This document shows positions 51,094 through 59,845 of a stretch of 64,000 nt of DNA, piece after piece. A model generated the notes under the pieces. That model was not told the DNA's origin. It was given only the letters and a program-made list of their open reading frames with translations, and ran no database searches. A program made the position numbers and the translations under genes. Origin of the DNA: Sinomicrobium kalidii (GTDB taxonomy: Bacteria > Bacteroidota > Bacteroidia > Flavobacteriales > Flavobacteriaceae); the NCBI RefSeq assembly GCF_021183825.1, contig NZ_CP089211.1, forward strand, positions 3,888,501-3,952,500. The letters run 5' to 3'. Positions within the stretch are counted from its first letter, which is position 1. Every line of letters starts with the position of its first letter.

Positions 51094-52092
51094 ATGAATG
51101 ACATAAAGATCGTACAGGTCGGCATGGGACCGTTGGGAATAAAAATTGCCGAATTCATTGCCGGGCGTCCCGGATTAAGGACCGTAGCCGCCATAGATAC
51201 GGCCGCGGATAAAAAAGGAAAATCCCTGAAGGAGTTTTCACCATACCTCAACGGGAATATCGAAATATCGGGAGATCTTAAGCAGGCACTGAGTACCGCA
51301 CCCGATGTAGCCGTACTCACCACAGTGTCCGATATGAAAAGGATCACGAAACAAGTGGTGGAAATTGTTAAAAGGGGAATTCCCGTTGTGTCTACCTGCG
51401 AAGAACTCAGCTTCCCTTATGAAACTGCCCCGGAACTGGCCGTTGAAATAGATACCGCTGCCAGGGCAAATAATGTTGCCGTGGTGGGTACGGGAGTAAA
51501 CCCGGGGTTTTTAATGGATGCATTGCCGGTTTTTTTGACCTCCGTTTGCCGGCAGGTGGAAAGCATAAAGGTAAATCGCTATCAGGATGCGTCTTTCAGG
51601 CGTATTCCCTTTCAGGATAAGATCGGGGCAGGCCTGTCTCCCGACGATTTTGAAATGGCAAAAAACAAGGGGATTCTGAGACATGTGGGGCTTACCGAAT
51701 CCATACATTTTATCGCCGGGAAGATGGGATGGAAGCTGGAAAGGACAGAAGACGTGATAAGTCCGGTGTTTGCAACAAAAGACATTTTCCGTCCTTCCCG
51801 GACCATTAAAAAAGGATATGCAGCCGGAGTGAGACAGGTGGGCAGGGGATTTATAAACGGACAGGCCAAAGTGGAACTGGTATTCCAGGCCGCAATAGGC
51901 GAACCCGAATCTTACGACGAAGTGGAAGTTACCGGTATTCCGGGATTTAAGTCGCGGATAGAAGGCGGTATCAATGGCGATACGGCCACCTGTGCCATTA
52001 CGGTGAATGCCATAAGTTCCGTGATCCGTGCACAACCGGGACTGCGAACCATGGCAGATATACCTATGACCTCCTATTTCGAATACAGGTAA
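51094..52092 (+). CDS. NAD(P)-dependent dehydrogenase, DapB / 2,4-diaminopentanoate-dehydrogenase-like
   Basis: A 332-residue enzyme from the ATG at 51094 (a TTG directly before it also gives an in-frame reading). The N-terminal Rossmann fold is KIVQVGMGPLGIKIAEFIAGRPGL, followed by AALSTAPDVAVLTTVSDMK-type and VGTGVNPGFLMDALPVFL blocks. This arrangement matches the 2,4-diaminopentanoate dehydrogenase and dihydrodipicolinate reductase superfamily, but the length and the VGRGFINGQAKVELVFQA block show it is not a standard DapB. The substrate is likely an amino acid or keto acid and is not known. It lies between the AraC gene and the second SusCD pair on the same strand. Confidence 0.8.
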   Translation: MNDIKIVQVGMGPLGIKIAEFIAGRPGLRTVAAIDTAADKKGKSLKEFSPYLNGNIEISGDLKQALSTAPDVAVLTTVSDMKRITKQVVEIVKRGIPVVSTCEELSFPYETAPELAVEIDTAARANNVAVVGTGVNPGFLMDALPVFLTSVCRQVESIKVNRYQDASFRRIPFQDKIGAGLSPDDFEMAKNKGILRHVGLTESIHFIAGKMGWKLERTEDVISPVFATKDIFRPSRTIKKGYAAGVRQVGRGFINGQAKVELVFQAAIGEPESYDEVEVTGIPGFKSRIEGGINGDTATCAITVNAISSVIRAQPGLRTMADIPMTSYFEYR

Positions 52093-52335
52093 TTCCGGAT
52101 TTTTTTGTGCTATCCCCTGCTTATCCTGCCTCATGCTGATGAGATAAGACCTTTATGGCCACGACACGGTCAGCGAATTATTGATAAAAGTCCGTTTGGT
52201 ATGCAAAAGGATCTTCGAAAACGCTATTCGCCGTTTTTACACTGTAAACAGGGAGAACGATTTTGTACACTCCGATACTGTTTTACGGTACATACCAGAC
52301 CATCACGAACAACCCATCATTTAAACTAATTAACT

Positions 52336-55300
52336 ATGAGACAAATGTTATTGTTATTACTGTTCGGCGCAGGTATTGTTGTTGCTTACGGACAGGAAAA
52401 AACCGTATCCGGAAAGGTGATTTCGGCAGAAGACGGGACGCCGGTCATGGGAGTGAGTATTCTCGTAAAAGGGACTACTACAGGGACCATCAGCGGAGCG
52501 GAAGGCGACTATACCATAGATGGTGTAACTGCAGAAAGCGTACTGGTATTCACTTATCTCGGTTTTGAACCGAAAGAAGTGACCGTAGGGGACCGGGAGA
52601 CTATCAATGTAACCCTTGACCCGTCGCTCGAAGCACTGGATGAAGTAGTGGTTACGGCACTCGGAATATCCCGTGAGAAAAAATCATTGGGATATGCCAC
52701 TCAGGAGGTCGGAGGGGAGAACTTCACCATGACCAATGAGCAGAATGTCATCGGTTCCCTTTCGGGGCGTGTGGCTGGGGTACAGGTCACCGGGGCTTCC
52801 GGCGCCAGTATGGGAGGGACCCAGAAAATAAAAATAAGGGGGGTGAACTCCATTGGCGGGGCCGACCAGCCTTTAATTGTTATAGACGGTACCCCCATAT
52901 CCAATGCCAATTTTTCAGGAAGTGCCGCTGCCGATTACGGTAACCTCGCCCAGGATATTAATCCTGCCGATATAGCCTCTGTAAACGTGCTGAAAGGACC
53001 TGCGGCATCTGCCCTATATGGAATAAGGGGACAATACGGGGTGATTATGATAACCACAAAAAAAGGAAAAAAGGGTGTCAAAGATGTAAGTGTGGAACTC
53101 AATTCCTCTTTTGCCATAGAAAAGACCGGGAATTTTATGCCGCTTCAGAATATGTATGGAGGTGGTTCCGGCCAGACCTGGCGTACACTTCCCAACGGCG
53201 ACAGGTATGTGGATATGAGCGTTGATGAAAGCTGGGGACCGAGAATGGACGGTACCATGGTAAGGCAGGTATTCAGTTTTTATCCGCAGGATGAAGAATA
53301 CGGTCAGCTTACCCCGTTTGTACCGCATCCCGATAATATTAAGGATTTTTATGAAACCGGGCTGAACTTCAACAACAGCGTCACCATAACCGGGGGAAAT
53401 GAGAACACAACTTACAGGCTGAGCTTTAACGATACACGGATTGAAGGTGTGGAACCCAATACCTACCTGAAACGCAATAACCTCGGATTGAGTGCAGGCC
53501 TGGACATTACCGATAAATTGAATGTTTCCACGAATGTAAATTACGCCCGGAACGACGGTCGCCGTCCGAAGCAGGGATCGGAATACGGCACGGGCTATTT
53601 TGTACAGTGGTTCCAGCGGAATATAGATATGAACCGCATGAAGGGTTACCGTTATAACGACGGTACATTCCTGCACTGGAACCTGGGCAGACCGGATTCC
53701 GGTACCGGCGAAATCACGGATTTTAGTCCGCTATACTGGAACAACCCCTATTTTGATGCCTATGAAAATACCAATAATGATCGCCGGGACCGTTTTTTCG
53801 GTGATGTAAAGCTCACTTATAAAATCCTTCCCGAACTAGAGATAAGCGGTGCGGTGCGGTCAGATATGTTTATCCAGAACATAGAGACCAGGACGGCCTT
53901 TGGCGGAAGAAGGGTGCCTGCTTATACCGTAGGCAAATACCAGAATACGGAGATGAATTATGAACTTATCGCCCAGTACAATACACGTTGGGAAGATTTT
54001 TCCCTCAACGGTACCCTGGGAGGAAACGTGTATTACCGCAGGTATTCCTACCTGTATCAGGAAACGGTAGGGGGATTGTCCGCACCGGGATATTACAACA
54101 TAGAGGCTTCCATAGACAGGCCGGTAAACGAATCATACCTGTTGAGAAGGCAGGTCAGGAGTATGTTCGGAATGGTTTCTCTGGGGTACAAGGACACCTA
54201 TTTTGTAGATGCATCTATTCGTAATGACAACTCGTCCACACTTCCGAAGAACAACAATTCCTATTGGTACCCGTCGGTTTCCGGAAGTTTCGTGTTCAGT
54301 GAACTAATGGACTGGAAGCCATTGTCTTTCGGGAAGTTGCGATTCAGCTATGCCCAGGCCGGTTCTGATTTTGATCCGTACCAGATCAGGGAGGTCTATG
54401 AAGTGGGGACGGTTTATAACGGTGTAAATACCTTATACCTGCCCGATGAACTTTATAACTCGGGAATAGAGCCTTCCTTTGCCCATTCCTATGAAGCCGG
54501 TTTTGATATCCGTTTCTTCAAAAACCGGTTGGGAATCGATTTTACATATTACGTACAAAAGAACAAAAACCAGATCATCGACCTGAACCTTTCCGGGACC
54601 AGTGGTTTCGGTTCCACAATTATCAATGCCGGGCTCATTGAAAATAAGGGGTTTGAGATTGCGTTGAATGCGCGGCCTGTTCAAACGGATAACTTTACCT
54701 GGGAAACCAGTTTTAACATCAACCGGAACAGGAGTGAGGTAGTGGAGCTGGCGCCGGGAGTAGATGTGTACAATTACGGTTCAACTACATATTCCAGTGT
54801 TACCAGCTATCTGAATTCCTATAAAGGAAAACCTTTTGGCAGTCTGGTGGGACAAGCCTATCAGCGCGATTCCGAAACCGGGAAAATATTGCTGGGAGAA
54901 GACAATATGCCCTTATATACCGATGCCACACATGATTTCGGCACCGTACTCCCGGATTTTAACGGCGGTTTTCAGAACAATTTCCGCATAGGCAGGTTCA
55001 ACATAGCTGCTATGATCGACTTCCAGGGCGGGGGACAATTTTTCAGCCGATCCAAAATGCTTGCCGTAAGAACAGGGCAGGACCCCGTAACGGTAGCGAT
55101 GAATGACCTGGGGAACAATGTAAGGGACCCCCTGGAAGACGGAGGAGGAGTAAAGGTTACTGGAATCTCTGCGGAGACCGGTGAAGCGGTCAGCGCCTAT
55201 GTAGATGCGAGGTCTTACTACAGGAATGTACTGGGGAGGAGCGTTTATGAAGAATGGCTCTACGATGCCTCTTACATAAAACTCAGGGAAGTGCGGCTGG

Positions 55301-55515
55301 GATATTCTCTTGGCGAAAAATTGCTGGATAAGCTGCCCTTTAAGTCCGTAAACGTGTCCTTGATAGCGCGCAATCCGGCCATGATATGGCAGGAGGCACC
55401 CAAAGGGATCGACCCTTCCGAAATTTCTACCGGAAGTCAGGCGATAAGCTGGTATGAGTCGGGACAACTCGTTTCGGTAAGGTCGTACGGAATCAACCTG
55501 AATGTCACATTTTAA
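52336..55515 (+). CDS. SusC/RagA family TonB-linked outer-membrane transporter (second pair)
   Basis: A 1059-residue protein. It has a short signal peptide (LLLLLFGAGIVVAYGQ), an N-terminal carboxypeptidase-regulatory-like domain (TVSGKVISAEDGTPVMGVSILVKGTTTGTISGAEGDY), the TonB box region DEVVVTALGISREKKS, a plug (GSLSGRVAGVQVTGASG; PADIASVNVLKGPAASALYGIRGQYGVIMITTKKG) and a barrel ending SYGINLNVTF. It differs in sequence throughout from the first SusC, so the two are not recent duplicates. The SusD partner follows after 11 bases. Confidence 0.95.
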   Translation: MRQMLLLLLFGAGIVVAYGQEKTVSGKVISAEDGTPVMGVSILVKGTTTGTISGAEGDYTIDGVTAESVLVFTYLGFEPKEVTVGDRETINVTLDPSLEALDEVVVTALGISREKKSLGYATQEVGGENFTMTNEQNVIGSLSGRVAGVQVTGASGASMGGTQKIKIRGVNSIGGADQPLIVIDGTPISNANFSGSAAADYGNLAQDINPADIASVNVLKGPAASALYGIRGQYGVIMITTKKGKKGVKDVSVELNSSFAIEKTGNFMPLQNMYGGGSGQTWRTLPNGDRYVDMSVDESWGPRMDGTMVRQVFSFYPQDEEYGQLTPFVPHPDNIKDFYETGLNFNNSVTITGGNENTTYRLSFNDTRIEGVEPNTYLKRNNLGLSAGLDITDKLNVSTNVNYARNDGRRPKQGSEYGTGYFVQWFQRNIDMNRMKGYRYNDGTFLHWNLGRPDSGTGEITDFSPLYWNNPYFDAYENTNNDRRDRFFGDVKLTYKILPELEISGAVRSDMFIQNIETRTAFGGRRVPAYTVGKYQNTEMNYELIAQYNTRWEDFSLNGTLGGNVYYRRYSYLYQETVGGLSAPGYYNIEASIDRPVNESYLLRRQVRSMFGMVSLGYKDTYFVDASIRNDNSSTLPKNNNSYWYPSVSGSFVFSELMDWKPLSFGKLRFSYAQAGSDFDPYQIREVYEVGTVYNGVNTLYLPDELYNSGIEPSFAHSYEAGFDIRFFKNRLGIDFTYYVQKNKNQIIDLNLSGTSGFGSTIINAGLIENKGFEIALNARPVQTDNFTWETSFNINRNRSEVVELAPGVDVYNYGSTTYSSVTSYLNSYKGKPFGSLVGQAYQRDSETGKILLGEDNMPLYTDATHDFGTVLPDFNGGFQNNFRIGRFNIAAMIDFQGGGQFFSRSKMLAVRTGQDPVTVAMNDLGNNVRDPLEDGGGVKVTGISAETGEAVSAYVDARSYYRNVLGRSVYEEWLYDASYIKLREVRLGYSLGEKLLDKLPFKSVNVSLIARNPAMIWQEAPKGIDPSEISTGSQAISWYESGQLVSVRSYGINLNVTF

Positions 55516-55526
55516 ACCAGAGAAAA

Positions 55527-56918
55527 ATGAAAACGATCCAATATATAGCAGCAGTACTGTGCAGCCTGGTGCTCTCGGGCTGCAGTGATTTCAGTGACAG
55601 TATAAATACCGATCCCACCCGGCCCGGAGTGGCTTCGGGAACACAGCTTATAGCAAATGCGGCATTGTACCTGCCGGGCCTGAGTTCTTCCCCGAAGGGG
55701 GAGTTTATGGCACAATACCTGGCCGAGACCCAGTATGTGGGGACTTCGCTTTATCCGCAGGAGAGCACCAGTTTTTATTCCTGGTACGAAGAACCGCTTA
55801 TGAACCTGCAGGCCGCCATCGACTCGGATGACCTCGATGCCGGGGAAGGACCCATCGCCAACCAGATTGCCGTGGCCAGGATACTTAAGGCCTATTTCTT
55901 CTGGAATGTAACGGACAGGTGGGGTGATATTCCCTATACCGAAGCCTTGCAAGGCTCAGATAACTTTACTCCGGTTTACGACTCCCAGGAATCCATTTAT
56001 AACAGTCTGTTTGAAGAATTGAAAGCGGCAGTAGCAACGGTCGTCGAAGGAGATATAGATAATGACATCATCTATGGCGGTGATATGTCCAAATGGCAGA
56101 AACTGGGCAATACCGTCCGGTTGTTAATGGCACTTCGCTTGTCTGAAGTAGCCCCGGCCAGGGGGAAGGAGGAATTCAATGACGCTTTGAACGACGGGGT
56201 ATTCAGTTCCAACGAAGACAACCTCGTATTCCGCCATCTGCCGGAAGCCAACAATCAGAATTACTGGTATGGACAAATAGTGAACCAGAACCGTGAATGG
56301 TGGGCTTTGACAGAAACGTTGGTCGATGAAATGAAACCCGTAAATGACCCGAGGTTGCCCGTGTATGGTAATCCGGCGAGAGAAAGTGATGAATACGTGG
56401 GGTTGGAGTTTGGTGAGGAAGAAAATATCGGTACGGAAGAATATTCCCTGCTCGGATCGGATATCTATGCCCAGGATGCCCCGGTGTACCTGGTGACTTA
56501 TGCACAAGTGCGCTTTGCCATGGCCGAAGCGGCGGAACGCGGATGGATAGGTGGTGACGCAGCCACGTATTACAACCAGGCCGTGGAAGCCTCTGTTGAA
56601 CAGTGGACAGGAAGCACGGAGGAAGTTGCAGACTTTCTGACACAGCCCGGTATCGCTTTTGAACCGGGCAATGCCATGAAAATGATAGGTACGCAGCGCT
56701 GGGTACATTTATACATGTTCGGTTATGAAGCCTGGGCGGAGTGGAGGAGAACAGGGTATCCCGATAACCTTGTCGAGCCCAACGGTGTTCCCGTTCCGGG
56801 AAGGTTAAGTTACCCGGATAATGAAGTGTTCAATAATGCCGACAATTATGAAGAAGCCGTGCAACGGCAGTTTGGAGGCGATGATGATATTCACGGAAAA
56901 GTGTGGTGGGATCAGTAG
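55527..56918 (+). CDS. SusD/RagB-like surface lipoprotein (second pair, SusD-like_2 type)
   Basis: A 463-residue lipoprotein (LCSLVLSGCSDF, Cys 19). Helical repeat regions include LKAYFFWNVTDRWGDIPYTEALQGSDNFTPVYDSQESIYNSLFEELKAAV, and the C-terminal part has QRWVHLYMFGYEAWAEWRRTGYPDNL, the usual SusD-like_2 ending. It is about 160 residues shorter than the first SusD and of another subfamily. It would bind the substrate of the second SusC. Confidence 0.92.
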   Translation: MKTIQYIAAVLCSLVLSGCSDFSDSINTDPTRPGVASGTQLIANAALYLPGLSSSPKGEFMAQYLAETQYVGTSLYPQESTSFYSWYEEPLMNLQAAIDSDDLDAGEGPIANQIAVARILKAYFFWNVTDRWGDIPYTEALQGSDNFTPVYDSQESIYNSLFEELKAAVATVVEGDIDNDIIYGGDMSKWQKLGNTVRLLMALRLSEVAPARGKEEFNDALNDGVFSSNEDNLVFRHLPEANNQNYWYGQIVNQNREWWALTETLVDEMKPVNDPRLPVYGNPARESDEYVGLEFGEEENIGTEEYSLLGSDIYAQDAPVYLVTYAQVRFAMAEAAERGWIGGDAATYYNQAVEASVEQWTGSTEEVADFLTQPGIAFEPGNAMKMIGTQRWVHLYMFGYEAWAEWRRTGYPDNLVEPNGVPVPGRLSYPDNEVFNNADNYEEAVQRQFGGDDDIHGKVWWDQ

Positions 56919-56942
56919 ACCGTAAATGATATTCATTTGTAT

Positions 56943-56971
56943 AAAGGGGCCGGCTTTTGCGGGTCCTTTTG
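56943..56971 (+). terminator. Probable intrinsic terminator after the second susD
   Basis: AAAGGGGCCGGC pairs with GCGGGTCCTTTT through several G-T pairs around a TTTT loop, and is followed by TG/TTT-rich sequence. It is weaker than the terminator after the first pair. Confidence 0.6.
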
Positions 56972-57429
56972 TGTTTAAAATATAAGTCAATGCATGATTA
57001 ACGTGAATAATGGATAAGTTGTCCAGGGCAAAAGCATTGTAAAAGTTTAAGTTCTGTTTTGAGTCTTTAAAAGCTCCTCCCTTCAGACGAAGGGAGGTGG
57101 TCCCGATTTTAATCGGGATCGGAGGGTTTGAAATCCCAAATCATTGGATAAACATAAGTGTTTGGGAGCAATTCCCAGGACTTGGGCTGGTCAAACTCCC
57201 CGTCCTGCACAGCAGGACATCCCTACTTCGACAAGCCGAAGTAAGGGAGCCTTTTTCCTTATCCATTATTCACGTGTGATTATGTTTTCTTTTATTTACA
57301 GCCGTATTTTTTATGAATACATCTGTTTTTATATTAAATATTTTGTTTTTTATAATTTTAGTACTTAAATTAGCATAAGTGTTTAATTTACATTTTACCA
57401 AATCTAACCAACCTAACATACTTTCTTTT
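56972..57429. other. Gene-free spacer with stacked hairpins upstream of the AT-rich VKOR gene
   Basis: About 458 bases without a credible gene. It contains several perfect inverted repeats in a row: CCTCCCTTC / GAAGGGAGG (57076-57097), CCCGATT / AATCGGG (57102-57117), GTCCTGC / GCAGGAC (near 57203-57220) and CTTCG / CGAAG (near 57226-57241). These look like the dispersed REP-like intergenic repeats of flavobacteria. After 57280 the composition becomes strongly AT-rich up to the gene. Confidence 0.55.
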
Positions 57430-59052
57430 ATGGATAATTGTGTGTCGTCTACAAAGAAAATACTTCAATTACTTAAAGTTGAATATACAGACGAATATGT
57501 AGAGGATTCTATTCTTTCCCATCCAGACTATCCCAGCTTATTATCAATTTCAGACACTCTGAACAGGTATAAAATTGAAAATCTCGCGGCCAAAGTTGAT
57601 ATAGATGATTTTGACAAGATACCTTTCCCTTGTCTTGTTCAGGTATCTGTTCGAAACGATACTTTGTTTTATGTTTTAAAGGATGTTACGGATAGGGAAA
57701 TGGTGTATTTTGACGAAAAAAACAAATTGTCACGCGATTCCAGGGAAAACTTTTTAAAATATTGGACAGGAGTTTGTTTATTGGCTGAAAGAGGTGAAGA
57801 ATCCAAAGAAATTGATATAGAGAAAAAAAGAGTTTCCAGGAGGATTTTTAATGTCCTGAAGATTTTTATAATACTGTCTTTTCTGGGTTGGGCGTTTATG
57901 AGCTTAACAAAGATACAGGATATCAATAACCATTCGTTTTTTTCTGTAATCGGAGTGTATTTATTCTTGAAGCTTGCGGGAATAATTGTAACTGCCATGC
58001 TTTTATGGTATGAAGTTGATAAGTATAACCCCACTTTGCGGAATTTTTGTTCCGGAGGAAAGAAAATTAATTGCGATTCCGTGTTAAATTCCGGGTATGC
58101 GAAATTACTTGGTGGTAATCTGAATTTGAGTATTGTCGGGTTTTCCTATTTTTCAGGATCTTTTATGTGTCTCCTTTTCCAGAATTTTTCTCCGGGTTCT
58201 ATAGGCTTTGTTTCCATTTTGAGCATACTGGCTTTCCCGGTGGTTTTGATTTCTACTTATTATCAGGGAGTGGTTATCAGGCAGTGGTGTAAATTTTGCA
58301 TTACCGTGCAGGCAGTATTGACTTTTGAGTTGATGTTGGTCCTGATCGGAAATCTATACGAAAACCCTGCCGATCTTGGGAGCCTTCCCATATTTTTCAC
58401 AGTTGCCTTGGGTACGATTGTAATGTGGAAATATATAAAACAATTAGTAGAAAAAGGGGCGGAAACTAATTTATATAAAAGGAGACTTGGGAAAATAAAA
58501 AACAACCCTTCCGTGTTTAACGGGTTGATAATCAAATCGAGAAAATTAAAAACATTACCTGAAGGGCTTGGGATTTCCATAAATAAAAATGGTGCAAAAC
58601 ATCACATCATAAAAGTATGTAACCCTTATTGCAGTCCTTGCGCCCGTGTACATCCTGTTTTGGAGGAACTTGTTAATACAGGAAAAATCAACTTGCAAAT
58701 GCTTTTCACGGCCAGCACAGATGAAAGGGACCCGAGGGGGCAACCGGTAAAACATTTCTTGGCCATAGATGCGCAGAAAGATAAAAGTATCATGCAACAA
58801 GCTTTGGATGACTGGTATACGGCAGATAAGAAAGATTATGAGTTGTTTGCTGAAAAATATCCTATGAACGGCGAATTAAAAGAACAGAATTCGAAAATCG
58901 AACGTATGCGTCAATGGTGTGATATGGAGAATATAACCCATACGCCCACCATATTTATAAACGGATATGAACTACCCGGAGAATACGATGTAAAAGATCT
59001 GTCGGAAATTCTGGTTAAGGGGGGTATTTCAAATTGTACCAAACTAAATTAA
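57430..59052 (+). CDS. C39-like domain / vitamin K epoxide reductase / thioredoxin fusion protein
   Basis: A 540-residue protein from the ATG at 57430 (an upstream GTG at 57379 adds 17 atypical residues). Residues 1-120 resemble a C39 peptidase (NCVSSTKKILQLLKV, HPDYPSLLSISDTL), with Cys 4 possibly retained but the catalytic His position occupied in TLFYVLKDV by Phe 80. Residues 140-335 are a VKOR domain with four or five helices, loop Cys 207 and 215 and the active site CKFC (287/290). Residues 390-535 are a thioredoxin domain with CNPYCSPC (Cys 401/404) and cis-Pro HTPTIF. It should form disulfides in exported proteins. No ABC exporter or peptide precursor is next to it. It is much more AT-rich than its neighbours. 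Confidence 0.85.
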   Translation: MDNCVSSTKKILQLLKVEYTDEYVEDSILSHPDYPSLLSISDTLNRYKIENLAAKVDIDDFDKIPFPCLVQVSVRNDTLFYVLKDVTDREMVYFDEKNKLSRDSRENFLKYWTGVCLLAERGEESKEIDIEKKRVSRRIFNVLKIFIILSFLGWAFMSLTKIQDINNHSFFSVIGVYLFLKLAGIIVTAMLLWYEVDKYNPTLRNFCSGGKKINCDSVLNSGYAKLLGGNLNLSIVGFSYFSGSFMCLLFQNFSPGSIGFVSILSILAFPVVLISTYYQGVVIRQWCKFCITVQAVLTFELMLVLIGNLYENPADLGSLPIFFTVALGTIVMWKYIKQLVEKGAETNLYKRRLGKIKNNPSVFNGLIIKSRKLKTLPEGLGISINKNGAKHHIIKVCNPYCSPCARVHPVLEELVNTGKINLQMLFTASTDERDPRGQPVKHFLAIDAQKDKSIMQQALDDWYTADKKDYELFAEKYPMNGELKEQNSKIERMRQWCDMENITHTPTIFINGYELPGEYDVKDLSEILVKGGISNCTKLN

Positions 59053-59372
59053 GCTAAAAAATATATTAAGTCACTGTAAAACAGTTGTTTTGTTCGATTT
59101 TAAAGCGGGACCGCAGTTCTTTACGAATTGTGAAAAACGTCCGATTTTGTCTTAAACTGTCATAAAACTGTCTGTTAACCGAGCACACTCCTCCTCTCCT
59201 TTGGATAATTATGTCCTTAAAAAAGTAAAACTCCGGAAACTGTCCGTTCTATGCGGTTTGTGCCACTTTTTTATTTATTCCAAAGGTAGAACCCTTAAAC
59301 AAGATTTCAAAGCAAAATACTGCCTGAAAAGCCATTTTAAAAAGTGGCCGTAAACCTCAAAATTTTGCCATT

Positions 59373-59408
59373 GGATATTCAAATGGATATTCAAATGGGT
59401 ATTCAAAT
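59373..59408. repeat. 12-bp tandem repeat, three copies
   Basis: GGATATTCAAAT twice and GGGTATTCAAAT once, in direct succession. It lies inside the phage left-end region. Confidence 0.9.
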
Positions 59409-59562
59409 TTTGGTTTTTAGAAGCTCGAACAAAGCAATTAATGGCCTATATGGTGGTTGTAAAGAGGGGTGTAGTGTACTTTTTTTGATTTTAAACCGGG
59501 GTAAGTGCACTAAATTGAACGCGAAAAAGGGGGTGTAATGCCATATAATGGACGTATTGAAA

Positions 59563-59579
59563 ACAGTATAATATACTGT
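59563..59579. promoter_or_regulatory. Palindrome ACAGTATA-A-TATACTGT
   Basis: A perfect 17-base inverted repeat in the gene-free region left of the phage repressor. It may be an operator or transposase-binding site. Its right half begins the second copy of the ACTGTAAAACA repeat. Confidence 0.5.
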
Positions 59580-59845
59580 AAAACAAAAATTTAATATGCG
59601 TATTATCCGAAAATAAGCAAAAAAACTGTGGAGAAAATGGTATGTTTTGTGAATGAATGAATTTTAAAAGGGATTTTATTACAAGGACTTGTGGGGGGAT
59701 GTATAAATACTTGTCAGGGTATCTATGCAGGTTGTTACTAAGGTGTTAAACTATATCTATTCGGGTGTTAAACCCCGTCGTTCATCGGAAAAACTTGCCT
59801 TTTAAGGGATATTTTTATAGACTACCCAATGTACATAACGGACCC

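Larger units (their letters stand above)
59053..59845. other. Gene-free, repeat-containing region that must hold the left end of the Mu-like prophage
   Basis: A 793-base AT-rich stretch with no credible gene. It contains: ACTGT-AAA-ACAGT (59073-59085); the 11-base direct repeat ACTGTAAAACA at 59073 and 59575; AAACTGTC at 59154, 59165 and 59237; a 12-base tandem repeat (GGATATTCAAAT x 3, 59373-59408); and the palindrome ACAGTATA-A-TATACTGT (59563-59579). Transposase-binding sites and the phage end are expected here because the repressor and early genes lie directly to the right. The exact end cannot be fixed without the other end of the prophage. Confidence 0.6.

Noticed and set aside
59344..59538. 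64-codon frame with a GTG start and repeated DIQM/DIQI words
   Set aside because: It reads through the 12-bp tandem repeat (59373-59408) and has no start context or family.
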